64,000 nucleotides of DNA, taken from the NCBI RefSeq assembly GCF_002210435.1, contig NZ_MZMV01000033.1, positions 1 to 64,000 of the forward strand. The letters are read 5' to 3'. Source of the stretch: Micromonospora wenchangensis (GTDB lineage Bacteria; Actinomycetota; Actinomycetes; Mycobacteriales; Micromonosporaceae). This document shows, one piece after another, positions 41,506 to 50,133 of the stretch. Made by a program: the position numbers and the translations under genes. The notes beneath the pieces are model-generated. The model was not told where the DNA came from, did not search any database, and saw only the letters and a program-made list of their open reading frames with translations. The stretch's first letter is position 1, and every line of letters begins with the position of its first letter.

Positions 41506-41631
41506 TCACCCGGTGAACAGCTTCGCCGCCGTCAGCACCGTCTGCACCACCCCGTAACTCAGCAGCACCGACACCACCGACCAGGAAACCCACAACCGGA
41601 CCCGCTGCCCCCGGGAACCGTCCTCGTTCAT
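41506..41631 (-). CDS. 41-residue MFS transporter small subunit
   Basis: A tiny gene with ATG 41631 overlapping the stop of the OFA transporter (ATGA) and TGA at 41508-41506. The product has a charged start (NEDGSRGQRVRLW) and one membrane helix (VSWSVVSVLLSYGVVQTVLTAAKLF). Small proteins of exactly this type are annotated next to oxalate/formate-type MFS genes in actinobacteria as small subunits. Coupled translation with the transporter supports a shared function; stabilising or gating it is an inference. Confidence 0.75.
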   Translation of the reverse strand: MNEDGSRGQRVRLWVSWSVVSVLLSYGVVQTVLTAAKLFTG

Positions 41632-43037
41632 CGCGCGCCACCCCTTTGCGTCGTCACCACGTCCGTGTCCCGCCCGCCGGTCGGCTCGTGGTACCGCTGC
41701 GGCACCGGACGCACCAGCAGGTTCGCCACGAACCCCACTGCCAGCACCCCGACCATCGTGAACAACGCCGGCCGGTACGCCGACGCCGTCAACGTCCCCG
41801 GCTCACCCTGCGCGTCCAGGAACGCGTTGACGATCAACGGCCCGGCCACCCCCGCCGCCGACCACGCCGTCAGCAACCGGCCGTGGATCGCCCCCACCTC
41901 GACCGTGCCGAACAGGTCCCGCAGGTACGCCGGCACGGTCGCGAACCCACCGCCGTAGAACGACAGGATGACGCAGGCCAGCAGCACGAACAGCGCCGTC
42001 GCCGTCTGCCCCACCAGGGCCAGCGCCGCGTACAGCACCATCCCCACACCCAGGTACACCAGGTAGATCGGCTTGCGGCCGAGCACGTCCGACGTCGACG
42101 ACCAGACGAACCGGCCGGCCATGTTGAACAACGACAACAGGCCCACGAACCCGCCCGCCGCGGCCACCGACACCGCCGAGCCGCCCCCGTCGCGGAAGAA
42201 GTCCTGGATCATCGGGCTGGCCTGCTCCAGGATCCCGATCCCGGCGGTCACGTTGCAGAACAACACCACCCACAGCAGCCAGAACGCCCGGGTCCGCACC
42301 GCGTTCGCCGCCGACACGTTCGCCGTGGTCACCAGCGGCTTCGCCGCCACCGCCGCCGGATCGAACCCGTCCGGCCGCCAGTGCGCCGCCGGCACCCGCA
42401 CGTTGACCACTCCGAACATCATGATCACGAAGTAGCCGGCACCCAGCGTGACGAACAACCAGACCAGCGCCGACCCCGAGGCCGTCGATCCGGCATCCGC
42501 CGGGTCGTACCCGGAGTCGTACAACGACAGCAGCTGACGCGACAGGGGAGCGGCCACCATCGCCCCACCACCGAACCCCATGATCGCCAGACCGGTGGCC
42601 AGCCCCGGCCGGTCCGGGAACCACTTGATCAACGTGGACACGGGGGAGATGTAGCCGATTCCCAGCCCGATCCCGCCCAGCAGCCCGTACCCGACGTACA
42701 GCAGCCACAACTGCCCGGTGGCGATGCCCAGCGCGCCGACGCCGAACCCGGCCGCCCAGAAACACGCCGCGACGAACATCGCCTTACGCGGCCCGTTCGC
42801 CTCGACCCAGGTGCCGGCGACCGCCGCCGACAACCCCAGCATCACGATCGCGATGCTGAAGATCACCCCGATCGCCGTCTGGCTCGCGTCGAAGTGCGCG
42901 ATCAGGGAGTTCTTGTAGACGCTGGTCGCGTAGACCTGGCCGATGCAGAGGTGGATCGCCAGCGCCGCCGGGGGGATCAGCCAGCGGCTGTACCCGGGCG
43001 GCGCGACGGTGTGCCGACGGTCGAGTGCGGACAGCAT
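41628..43037 (-). CDS. OFA-family (oxalate/formate antiporter-like) MFS transporter
   Basis: A 469-residue transporter with twelve helices. RWLIPPAALAIHLCIGQVYATSVYKNSL is the OFA opening, GGIGLGIGYISPVSTLIKWFPDRPGLATGLAIMGFGGGAMVAAPL the helix 4-5 signature, and GRFVWSSTSDVLGRKPIYLVYLG the middle loop. OFA proteins exchange small carboxylates such as oxalate and formate; most actinobacterial members are uncharacterised. GAGAGGAAG lies before the ATG. It forms an operon with the 41-residue partner. The region upstream (43133-43231) has a regular repeat array that could be its control region or a transposon end. Confidence 0.88.
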   Translation of the reverse strand: MLSALDRRHTVAPPGYSRWLIPPAALAIHLCIGQVYATSVYKNSLIAHFDASQTAIGVIFSIAIVMLGLSAAVAGTWVEANGPRKAMFVAACFWAAGFGVGALGIATGQLWLLYVGYGLLGGIGLGIGYISPVSTLIKWFPDRPGLATGLAIMGFGGGAMVAAPLSRQLLSLYDSGYDPADAGSTASGSALVWLFVTLGAGYFVIMMFGVVNVRVPAAHWRPDGFDPAAVAAKPLVTTANVSAANAVRTRAFWLLWVVLFCNVTAGIGILEQASPMIQDFFRDGGGSAVSVAAAGGFVGLLSLFNMAGRFVWSSTSDVLGRKPIYLVYLGVGMVLYAALALVGQTATALFVLLACVILSFYGGGFATVPAYLRDLFGTVEVGAIHGRLLTAWSAAGVAGPLIVNAFLDAQGEPGTLTASAYRPALFTMVGVLAVGFVANLLVRPVPQRYHEPTGGRDTDVVTTQRGGAR

Positions 43038-43132
43038 CGGTGCTTCCTCTCCGGAACATCGCGGTGACGTGCTCCCGTCACATGCCCCCGCCGCCCACGG
43101 CGGGCAAACCGGTGCCGCGCCCAGCTGTCGCG

Positions 43133-43231
43133 TCTCACTTGACCTGAGCCAGCGGCGTAGCGCCTGAGCTGCACTGGCTCAAGATAGTGAGAATCAGCGC
43201 GGAAGCGTACCTCTCATTATCTTGAGCCAAC
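43133..43231. repeat. Three regularly spaced 20-bp repeats
   Basis: Copies are at 43133-43152 (+), 43173-43192 (-) and 43212-43231 (+), centres 40 and 39 bp apart. Copy two reads TCTCACTATCTTGAGCCAGT and copy three TCTCATTATCTTGAGCCAAC; copy one shares TCTCACT and TGAGCCAG. Copies two and three form a 17-of-18 inverted repeat. The array may be transposase binding sites at a transposon end or an operator array. Confidence 0.7.
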
Positions 43232-43488
43232 TTGTGCTTGATGCAAGCCAGCAGCGCAGCCTCGATACCGGAAGCACCCTCCGGGAAACTGCTACAAGCG
43301 ATCCGGCCAGCAGCATCATTGAGGGCCCGCTACCGGACCGGATTTGAACCAGCGGTGGGCTGCGCCGCGATGGCCGGGCTGTCGACGACGAGCTGCTTGC
43401 TCACATACGGCCGACCCACCATGAGAAGCCTGCACTCGTACGGCACTGTCCTGTCGCCATCCAGACCGCCGTCGCCGTCGCTCGGTCG

Positions 43489-43510
43489 AGCGCTCGCTGA
43501 GCGCTAATAT
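43489..43510 (+). promoter_or_regulatory. AGCGCT repeats and -10 box of the XRE gene
   Basis: AGCGCT occurs at 43489-43494 and 43500-43505, 11 bp apart, the second touching the -10 box TAATAT (43505-43510). This looks like an operator for the XRE protein or another regulator. Confidence 0.45.
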
Positions 43511-43547
43511 GCTGTGAGTACTCGGCGGGCGCTCACTGGAGGTTGCC

Positions 43548-44516
43548 ATGTCCCCGCAGCGAACCACCAACCCGGTGCGGCAGCGTCGCATCGAGCTCGC
43601 GCTCACCCAACAGGAAGCCGCCAGACGCGCCGAGGTCTCCGTCGCCACTTGGCGCCGTCTAGAAGCCGCCAGCGGGCTGGACGGGTTCAAGGCCGACAAC
43701 GTCAGAGGCTTCGCCCGAGCGCTGCGCCTCGGAATGGCCGAGTTCCACCGGCTCATGGGCTCCGACGAGGTGGACGAGGTCGACCAGGAGAGCGGCGACC
43801 TGGTGCGGTTCTTCAATGCGTCCTTCACTGGTGACCCGATCACCGCGGCCGACGCGATGGCGCTGCACAGCACGGTCGCGTTCTCCGACTTCGCCCCGAT
43901 GAACAGCAAGCGGTTCGGGGTGGAGCACGCCCTCGGGTGCGGCTTCCCCGCATTCCTCAAAGGAGAGGCCTCCATCAGAGAGGTGGATCTCCTGCGCGAC
44001 CTTCCCGAGCTGGCGCTCACACAGGTGAACAACCACTGGCTGGTTCGGATGGGTGAACGCATCATGCGCGTGGGCGGCCTGCTGGGCGAAGGCCGAGTTC
44101 CCCGTGCCGTGTGCCTCGCCGACGAGTACGCCCTCTCCATCGTCATCATGAACACCGATCCACCCAGCGTCGGCGACGTGCTCCACATGTATCCGGGTCT
44201 GCACGACCGTGAGCATTTGGCGCCGCGCTACTGGGAGGACGAGGACGGACACGAACTCGTCGTGGACTGGCGTGATCGTATGCTCGGCGCGCTCCTGCCT
44301 CCAGAGGAGGCTCACGACTATCGGCGCCACGACCTCCTCGTCCTAGAGATGCACGGCCAAGGCATTTACGACGTCTCCGACCCACGCCACCCGCTGCGCT
44401 GGTTCGACCGTGACGACCTGCAGGAGCGGTGCCAGTCCTCCCTCGACTACGCCAGGCTGTCCGACGAGGAGAAGGAGGCACGGGAGAGGGAGGCGCTCGA
44501 GCGCATCGGCTGGTAG
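43548..44516 (+). CDS. XRE-family helix-turn-helix protein, element-borne
   Basis: A 322-residue protein. The N-terminus is an XRE-type DNA-binding domain (RQRRIELALTQQEAARRAEVSVATWRRLEAASGLDGFKADNVRGFARALRL, 12-60); the rest, about 250 residues rich in acidic and aromatic residues, matches nothing I know. It ends in a charged helix (LSDEEKEAREREALERIGW). GGAGG lies five bases before the ATG, and AGCGCT repeats lie at the promoter. It lies between the repeat array and tniQ, convergent with the latter, so it is likely cargo or a regulator of the transposon. Confidence 0.75.
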   Translation: MSPQRTTNPVRQRRIELALTQQEAARRAEVSVATWRRLEAASGLDGFKADNVRGFARALRLGMAEFHRLMGSDEVDEVDQESGDLVRFFNASFTGDPITAADAMALHSTVAFSDFAPMNSKRFGVEHALGCGFPAFLKGEASIREVDLLRDLPELALTQVNNHWLVRMGERIMRVGGLLGEGRVPRAVCLADEYALSIVIMNTDPPSVGDVLHMYPGLHDREHLAPRYWEDEDGHELVVDWRDRMLGALLPPEEAHDYRRHDLLVLEMHGQGIYDVSDPRHPLRWFDRDDLQERCQSSLDYARLSDEEKEAREREALERIGW

Positions 44517-44753
44517 CACGTTGTGCTCGTCGAGCAAGGGCGGCGGCGACCTGGGCTGGCAGGCAGCGTGCCGCGCAGCTCAGCCAGCGGCGCCGCGGCG
44601 GGAACATGGCATGTCGCTGTTGGAGGACTGGCGGCCATGGCGGGTTCGGGCCGCCTGTCGGGTCGGTGCCTTTGGATTCGAGCGTTGAGCCGGGCGGTCG
44701 TGCTGTCGGTTTGCATGTCACGGAACCCGGCGGACCCCGGCCGCCCGGTTCGG

Positions 44754-45749
44754 TCACTGCCGCGCGTGGTCGGCGGCGCGGGCCTCGGCGGAGGGTTCGG
44801 GCGGGGGGATCACGCCCGTGGCGCCGATATACCGGGGTCGCAGGAGCCGTTCGCCGTCCGGGTCGTCGGGCAGCGGAGGGCGCCGCTGATGGTAGATCCA
44901 CGAGTGCAGGGCGCGGGTGTGTCCCACCGGATGTGGCTCGGTCCTGCGGGACATTTCGTCGAAGAAGCGCTCCCGCTCGGCGCCATCGAGTGAGATCGCC
45001 GCGCGGCGCCAGAACGGTGAGGAGATCACGGCCAGCACGGTGACGACCTCGGGGAACTGCGCCGCGTACACGTAGGCCCACGGCAGGAACTGGGTGTGTT
45101 CGCGGGCGTGCAGACGCCGCAGCCGGTCGTTGGCGGGGGTCATCGCGAACGGGTTGCGGGACAGCTCGTGTTGTATGTCGTAGGCGTTGAGGAAGTGGTG
45201 GCGCACCCGCGGGTAGCCGTGCCGGCGGATCAGCCGCCGCAGCCGCACCTGCGCGTGGGTGATATCGGGAAAGTCGGCGATGCCGAGTTGGTCGTCGCCG
45301 TGGTGCACGCCGCGGCCGACCCACAGCCGGTGGCGTAGGCAGACGGCGTAGTCGCAGCGGGCCCAGATCGTCACTGGTCCGGTGATGCCTCGGCCGGCCG
45401 CGCACCGCCGGCACCACGGGCGTTGCTGGTTCGGATGCACGGGCAGCACCCGCCCGATCAGTGTACGCGTCCGGAGGTGCGGCTCGTGCTGGCGCACCTC
45501 GGGCAGCGCGTGCGCCAGACGCGTTTCGGTGAATCCGGTGACCGCGGCGAGGGCTTGCAGCGGGATCAGGTGCAGGCGTCGGCGGCCGCGGCGGCCGGTC
45601 GTGCTGAGATGTTCGACGAGCAGGTCGCGGGCCAGGTGGTTGCCGACCGCGAGCCGGCACAGGTAGGACTCCAGCGTCTCATCGGGCACAGGGGCGACGC
45701 GACAGGGCAGCCGCCGAAGCCTCGGCCCGCCGCCGGCGGCGGGGGTCAT
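44754..45749 (-). CDS. tniQ: TniQ-family transposon target-selection protein
   Basis: A 331-residue TniQ/TnsD-like protein. The opening PDETLESYLCRLAVGNH is the family hallmark, and a zinc-binding region has PWCRRCAAGRG and ARCDYAVCLRHRLWVG. TniQ domains in Tn7-like and Tn5053-like elements link the AAA regulator to the target DNA. The C-terminal half (170-331) has no clear homeodomain-like target reader that I can identify. The ATG overlaps the tniB stop (ATGA), so it is the last gene of the transposition operon. Confidence 0.88.
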   Translation of the reverse strand: MTPAAGGGPRLRRLPCRVAPVPDETLESYLCRLAVGNHLARDLLVEHLSTTGRRGRRRLHLIPLQALAAVTGFTETRLAHALPEVRQHEPHLRTRTLIGRVLPVHPNQQRPWCRRCAAGRGITGPVTIWARCDYAVCLRHRLWVGRGVHHGDDQLGIADFPDITHAQVRLRRLIRRHGYPRVRHHFLNAYDIQHELSRNPFAMTPANDRLRRLHAREHTQFLPWAYVYAAQFPEVVTVLAVISSPFWRRAAISLDGAERERFFDEMSRRTEPHPVGHTRALHSWIYHQRRPPLPDDPDGERLLRPRYIGATGVIPPPEPSAEARAADHARQ

Positions 45750-46768
45750 CGTCGGGAGCTGACGCGGCGGGACGCGGACTCGGCGGCGTGGTCGATGCGC
45801 ACCGCGTCCATCGCGGCTTGGGTGAGCGCCTCGGTGCCGTCAAGGATCGCGCGGATCGCGGCGGCGCGGATCAGATGGGACAGGCTGCCGATCATGCCGC
45901 CGGTGCGGTGGTGCAGGTACTGGGCGAGCGCCGCCAGGGAGCCGGGCTCGTGACGGTGCAACCGCAGCGCGCTTTCCATGCCGGCGACCAGCTGCCGCCA
46001 CTCGTCGTGGTAGGGGAACGGGCCGGTGGCCACGAGGACGCAGCGTCCGGCGAGTTGCCGGCCTCGCACGCCGGTGAACATGCCGGTGCGCTCGATGTCG
46101 ATGCCGGCGTAGATGAACGTGGCGGGCAGGTGCTCGGTGAGGTACTTCATGTGGTCGGAGTGATCCTCACCGGCCGACGTCGCCATGTTGATGTTATGCA
46201 GCTCGTCGACGATGACCAGTTCGCATCGCACATCGATCAGCAGCTGGCAGACGGCGTCGGCGATGTCGGTGGCGTTCGCCCGCGAGGACGCGGGCAGGCC
46301 GAGGAACCGGGCGAACTCCATTGCCATCTTTCGGGGTGAGCCTTTCGGCGGGGCGGTGACGTAGACGACGGGGATCCGGTCGCCGCCGCCGGGATAGCGG
46401 GCCCGCACCCGCAGTTCGTGCAACCGGCCCAGCTGTTTGATCGCGGTGGTCTTACCGGTCGCCGCAGCGCCGGAAACGATCAGCCCCCGGCGGGCGCCCT
46501 TCTCCCGCTGGTTCATCAAAGCCAGCAGCCTCCCCTCGTGGTTGATCTCCCGGATGGCGGAGGTGGTGACCACGACGAGTTCGGCGTGATGGGCGATGCG
46601 CGCCTCGTCGTAGCGCAGCCGCTGCGGACTGCTCAGCGCCGACCACTGGTCCTCGGCCAGCAGCGGGAAGTCGACCGGATCGGCGTCGACGAACCGCTGC
46701 CAGCCGTCGACCGTCGTGGTGGGCTGCAGACGGTCCTGCAGTTGACCGGCGTCAATCAGAATCGCCAC
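45746..46768 (-). CDS. tniB: TniB/TnsC-like AAA ATPase
   Basis: A 340-residue AAA+ ATPase with Walker A GAAATGKTT (100-108), Walker B LVIVDELHNI (184-193) and SPRKMAMEFARFLGLP between them. In Tn5053/Tn7 systems this protein polymerises on DNA with ATP, receives the target signal from TniQ and activates the transposase. The N-terminal part (LSSPQRLRYDEARIAHHAELVVVTTSAIREI) is typical of TniB. It overlaps the tniA stop by 13 bp and the tniQ start by four, which indicates coupled translation. Confidence 0.9.
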   Translation of the reverse strand: MAILIDAGQLQDRLQPTTTVDGWQRFVDADPVDFPLLAEDQWSALSSPQRLRYDEARIAHHAELVVVTTSAIREINHEGRLLALMNQREKGARRGLIVSGAAATGKTTAIKQLGRLHELRVRARYPGGGDRIPVVYVTAPPKGSPRKMAMEFARFLGLPASSRANATDIADAVCQLLIDVRCELVIVDELHNINMATSAGEDHSDHMKYLTEHLPATFIYAGIDIERTGMFTGVRGRQLAGRCVLVATGPFPYHDEWRQLVAGMESALRLHRHEPGSLAALAQYLHHRTGGMIGSLSHLIRAAAIRAILDGTEALTQAAMDAVRIDHAAESASRRVSSRR

Positions 46769-48846
46769 TTCTTCGCCTCCTCCCGCGCGTCGAACACCGG
46801 CAGCGGGATCACCGGCGCCAGCGCTTCGGCGGTGTCGTACGAGCTCTGGTCGTCCTCGGCGGGCGGGGCGGGTTCAGGTCGGGGACCCGACGGGGTGTTC
46901 GTGACCCGGGTTCGCCCGGCCACCCGCCGATCCCTGCTGGTCGCGGCGGCCCCTTCGGGCTGCGACGCGGGACCGCGTTCAGCGCGCTGCAGCAGCTGCG
47001 CCGCCGCGTCGGCGATGTCGGCTTCGGTGGCCTGGTCCTGGCCCCGGTGACGCAGCACGTCGCGGGCGTGCTGCCAGGCCAACTCGCCGAACGGGGCGGG
47101 GCTGGCGCGCAGATGCGTCCACCCGACGGTGATCCAGCCGCTACGGCGGTGGTCCCGCACCCAGATCCGGGTGACGTCGTAGGGGTCGAAGTGCACCTCC
47201 CACAGGCCCTTCTTCGCGGTGATCCCGGAGTGCTCACCGCGGTAGTCGTTGAGCGCCCGGTCGTCGTAGGTGCGCCGGTGCAGCCGGATCCCGGACCGGG
47301 TGATGGCGTTCCAGGACACCGGCAGCAGCTCCACGTAGTCTGACGCGCTGAGCGCCACCGGCACGTACCCGGCGACCTCGACGAGCGCGGCGTACTGCTC
47401 GTTGGGCGTCAACGCCAGGTCCGGGGTCAGCGGATCCCGCAGCCCCTCGTGGGGCCGGTTCTGCCAGACCGTCACGATCCACTCGTCCAGCAGCGCCTGC
47501 AACTCCACCAGGGACCACACCGCGTCCTGCCCGGCGCGGGCGCCGCGGTGCTCCACACCCCGCCCGACGTAGCCGGCGACGTACTGCGCGAACAGGGTGT
47601 TCATCGATGCGAAGCTGCGTTCGACCACGCCCTTCTCCCACGGTGAGCCGCGGTGGGTGGGCTGGAAATTGATGCCCATCGCCCGGCAGGCCGTGCGGAA
47701 CGTCTGCGACACGTACGCCTTGCCGTGATCGCAGACGATCGTCTCCGGCACGATCACCGGCCGGCACGCGGCGTGCGCCAGCCGCTGGTCCACGGCGGTC
47801 AGACGACGGTGCGGCAGCACCGACCGGGACATGCGCAGCGCGTCGGCCCACCCCGGACGCATCGGCTCCGGGGTCAGCGCCCGCGCCAGCAGCACCGCCG
47901 CGTCAGCGGCCTTCGTCGTGGGCCGCAGCACCGCCGCCGGGATGCTGCGGGTGGCCAGGTCCACCATCCAGGTCAGTTCCGCCCGGTCCACGACCCCGTT
48001 GTCCAACACCACCCGCACGTCGATCGGTGTGGAGTCGATCTGCACCCACTGGCCCGGCCGCACCGCCGTCACCGACCCGAAGGGGCCTGGCGGGGCGTGC
48101 GCCCGCGAGCGTCGGGTCGCCGCCGAACCAAAGGTGTGCTTGCTGCGCGCCAGCCGGCGGACCAGACGATAGAACGTCGCCTGCGACGGCAGGCTCGGAG
48201 CCGCCGCCCCGTGCTCGGCGGCCAGGATCTGCGTGACCCGCCACCGCAGCCTGTCCACCGTGCCCGTCGAACGGTCGGTCTCCTCCTCGATCGCCCGCAC
48301 CGTCGCGGCCACGACCCGTTCATCGGTTCTGCCGGTCGGACCGGATACCCGCGCCAGGCGCTGGTCGATCAGCCCCCACAGGCCCCGCTGCTCGTAGGCG
48401 GCGCGCCGCCGCTTGAGCGTGGCGAAGCTGACCGTGTGCCCTGCCGCCTGTAACTCGGCGAGTTTGGCAAGCTCACGCTGACGCAGCGTGTGCCGGCTCG
48501 GATCGTATTGCGGCCGGGGCGCCGAGGCGGGCGCGGCGTCCGGGGCCACGCCGGTCAGCACCTCGATGAGGTGCCCCTCCCACCAGCGCGCCCTGGTCAC
48601 CGCGGCCTCGGGCAGCACCTCGAGCATGCCAGCCGGTGGCAGCGGAGCGGCGCCTCGCGGTGTGGACACCCACTCCAGATCACCGCTGGTGAACACCTGG
48701 CTCAGCGGTATCACGCTCTCGGCGCCGACGACATCCTCCAGCCGCACGCCGCTGCCCGTCACGGCCGCCACTACCCACCGGGCGCCGCGCAAGCGGACCT
48801 CGTCACCGGCCCGCAGCATCCGCGGTCGAGACACCCCCACCGTCAC
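46756..48846 (-). CDS. tniA: TniA/TnsB-like DDE transposase
   Basis: A 696-residue Mu/TnsB-type transposase. A DNA-binding N-terminal half contains helix-turn-helix segments (TVSFATLKRRRAAYEQRGLWGLIDQR). The integrase core has the DDE residues in WVQIDSTPIDV (D271), IVCDHGKAY (D373) and SPWEKGVVERSF (E409), with the canonical 35-residue D-E spacing. A C-terminal beta-barrel and a disordered proline-rich tail follow, ending in EEAKKWRF, the kind of tail that contacts the AAA regulator. The GTG start overlaps the TnsA-like stop (GTGA). The catalytic residues are complete, so it should be active. Confidence 0.92.
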   Translation of the reverse strand: MTVGVSRPRMLRAGDEVRLRGARWVVAAVTGSGVRLEDVVGAESVIPLSQVFTSGDLEWVSTPRGAAPLPPAGMLEVLPEAAVTRARWWEGHLIEVLTGVAPDAAPASAPRPQYDPSRHTLRQRELAKLAELQAAGHTVSFATLKRRRAAYEQRGLWGLIDQRLARVSGPTGRTDERVVAATVRAIEEETDRSTGTVDRLRWRVTQILAAEHGAAAPSLPSQATFYRLVRRLARSKHTFGSAATRRSRAHAPPGPFGSVTAVRPGQWVQIDSTPIDVRVVLDNGVVDRAELTWMVDLATRSIPAAVLRPTTKAADAAVLLARALTPEPMRPGWADALRMSRSVLPHRRLTAVDQRLAHAACRPVIVPETIVCDHGKAYVSQTFRTACRAMGINFQPTHRGSPWEKGVVERSFASMNTLFAQYVAGYVGRGVEHRGARAGQDAVWSLVELQALLDEWIVTVWQNRPHEGLRDPLTPDLALTPNEQYAALVEVAGYVPVALSASDYVELLPVSWNAITRSGIRLHRRTYDDRALNDYRGEHSGITAKKGLWEVHFDPYDVTRIWVRDHRRSGWITVGWTHLRASPAPFGELAWQHARDVLRHRGQDQATEADIADAAAQLLQRAERGPASQPEGAAATSRDRRVAGRTRVTNTPSGPRPEPAPPAEDDQSSYDTAEALAPVIPLPVFDAREEAKKWRF

Positions 48847-49598
48847 TCACCGCCCCCGCGAACCAGCGACCCCGCCCCCAGCGGCGCCGCGTCCAGGTCC
48901 GTGCGCAGCACCTGCCGCCAGAGCAGATGAAACACCGTGGGCAGCACCGCGATCGGATCCCCCACCCGCCGCACGCCCTCCATCAGCTCAGCGCCGCCGG
49001 CGAACACCCGCACCAGGTCAGCCGCGCGAGCAGGGTGCAGGCATCGGGGATGCCGGTACCCCGACAGCCACCGCAGGTTCGCCGTCCGCGCCTCGCTCAT
49101 GCCCGCGACGCGGCGAAACCCCCAGCCGACCGCCGCGCATGCCTGCTCGACAACACCCGGCGCCGTCGCGTCCTCGTCATCGACCGCACGCCCCGGCAGC
49201 ACATCGGCCACCATCGCCGTCCCATCGTGCAGGCGCGCGAAGAAGGCCGGCGTGTGCGTGAGCACCCCTCGCTCGGACTGCCACGCGAAACGCAACGGCC
49301 GTGAGGCCAGCCGCACGACTTCGAGGTCGAAATCCCAGCCCATGACATGATCGCGCTCCCGCCACGACTGGTAGCCGACGTGATCGCCCGTCGTGGCGAA
49401 CCACCACAACCCGACGAAGCCGCGCCTGCCGTGCGCCGGCGACAACGGGCGGACCGGCTTCAGGGACTCGAACGGCTGCATCCAACATCGATCCAGGAAT
49501 TCCGTGTGCTCCTGTCCGTCCGTGCCGGTGAAGCTCACCTCGATATGCCGCTCGGCGCTCCGTGAACGTGCGAGCGCGGGGGACAACCGGGCTATCAC
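48843..49598 (-). CDS. TnsA-like endonuclease subunit, active site apparently altered
   Basis: A 251-residue protein of the actinobacterial TnsA-like type (VEVSFTG.., FLDRCWMQPFESLKPVRP, GLWWFATTGDHVGY, LRWLSGYRHPRC). TnsA makes the 5'-strand cut that turns replicative into cut-and-paste transposition. Here the pattern is unusual: YQSWRERD keeps E81, but HTPAFF has alanine (A118) where PDF/PDY with the catalytic aspartate is expected, the SQP segment reads SRP, and VADVLP lacks the basic residue of the last motif. It is therefore probably catalytically dead, leaving strand cutting to TniA alone. It is the first gene of the operon, starting with GTG 49598. Confidence 0.78.
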   Translation of the reverse strand: MIARLSPALARSRSAERHIEVSFTGTDGQEHTEFLDRCWMQPFESLKPVRPLSPAHGRRGFVGLWWFATTGDHVGYQSWRERDHVMGWDFDLEVVRLASRPLRFAWQSERGVLTHTPAFFARLHDGTAMVADVLPGRAVDDEDATAPGVVEQACAAVGWGFRRVAGMSEARTANLRWLSGYRHPRCLHPARAADLVRVFAGGAELMEGVRRVGDPIAVLPTVFHLLWRQVLRTDLDAAPLGAGSLVRGGGE

Positions 49599-50133
49599 GG
49601 GCAGGCCCTGGTCGGCGCCGCGCCCCGAGCCGCCGGCCGGCCCTGCCGCACCAACGGCCGCAGGGATGTGGAACCCGATGCGGCCGCGGCCCGCAGGGGC
49701 GCACGAGACACGAAAAGCGCGACGCCGACCCTATCGCCGAGCACCGGACAGGAACCACGTGTGGCCATCGGCTGACCTCCCGCCTGCGGGAAGCTCACCG
49801 TAACCACTGAGCCAGGCGCCTGTCACCATCGCGGCGTGGCGTGCGCTGCGGCCGCGAGTAGGCGCCAGCCCCGTCACCACCACGTCGCGCACTACGGCCG
49901 CCGGACTCGGCGCCAGCCCCCACCTGACAGGGCGCGTTCGGGCTCGGCACGGCTGCCGCCGCAGTGGCCAACCTTCGGGCGAAGGCTACCCACGGGGCGC
50001 ACCAGAGCCTCGGGTCCCCGGGCGCGGCGCATCTGAGCACACCTGAGCGAGCGCAAATCCGCCGCCGCGCTCCTGCGTGCGTTGCTCAGTCCTCAATCGA
50101 CTGTTACCTTTTCCGCAACAGGAAGGTGCAGGT
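49599..50133. other. Gene-free divergent region with GGCGCC repeats
   Basis: The 535 bp between the TnsA-like gene and the divergent 50134 gene hold no gene I can support. GGCGCC occurs at 49815, 49861 and 49909, the last two inside GGCGCCAGCCCC. A CTGAGCCAG 9-mer (49807-49815) is shared with the left repeat array (43144-43152). This is where a transposon end on the tnsA side would be expected. Confidence 0.45.

Larger units (their letters stand above)
43126..49930. mobile_element. Tn7/Tn5053-like transposon, ends tentative
   Basis: The operon tnsA-like, tniA, tniB and tniQ (49598 down to 44754) defines the element. Its left border may lie near TGTCG at 43126, just outside a three-copy repeat array, and its right border near CTGACA at about 49924-49929, outside GGCGCC repeats spaced 46 and 48 bp. 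No target-site duplication could be confirmed, and the element may extend further right to include the defence genes. With these borders it would be about 6.8 kb, carrying only the XRE gene as cargo. Confidence 0.4.

Noticed and set aside
43133..43231. CRISPR array
   Set aside because: Only three imperfect copies, in alternating orientation, with about 20-bp gaps; no cas genes anywhere in the window.
43331..43356. Intact tRNA gene
   Set aside because: Only a T-arm-like element is present; anticodon arm, D arm and acceptor pairing are missing.
44754..49598. CRISPR-associated transposon
   Set aside because: TniQ, TniB and TniA are present but no Cas12k, Cascade genes or CRISPR repeats were found.
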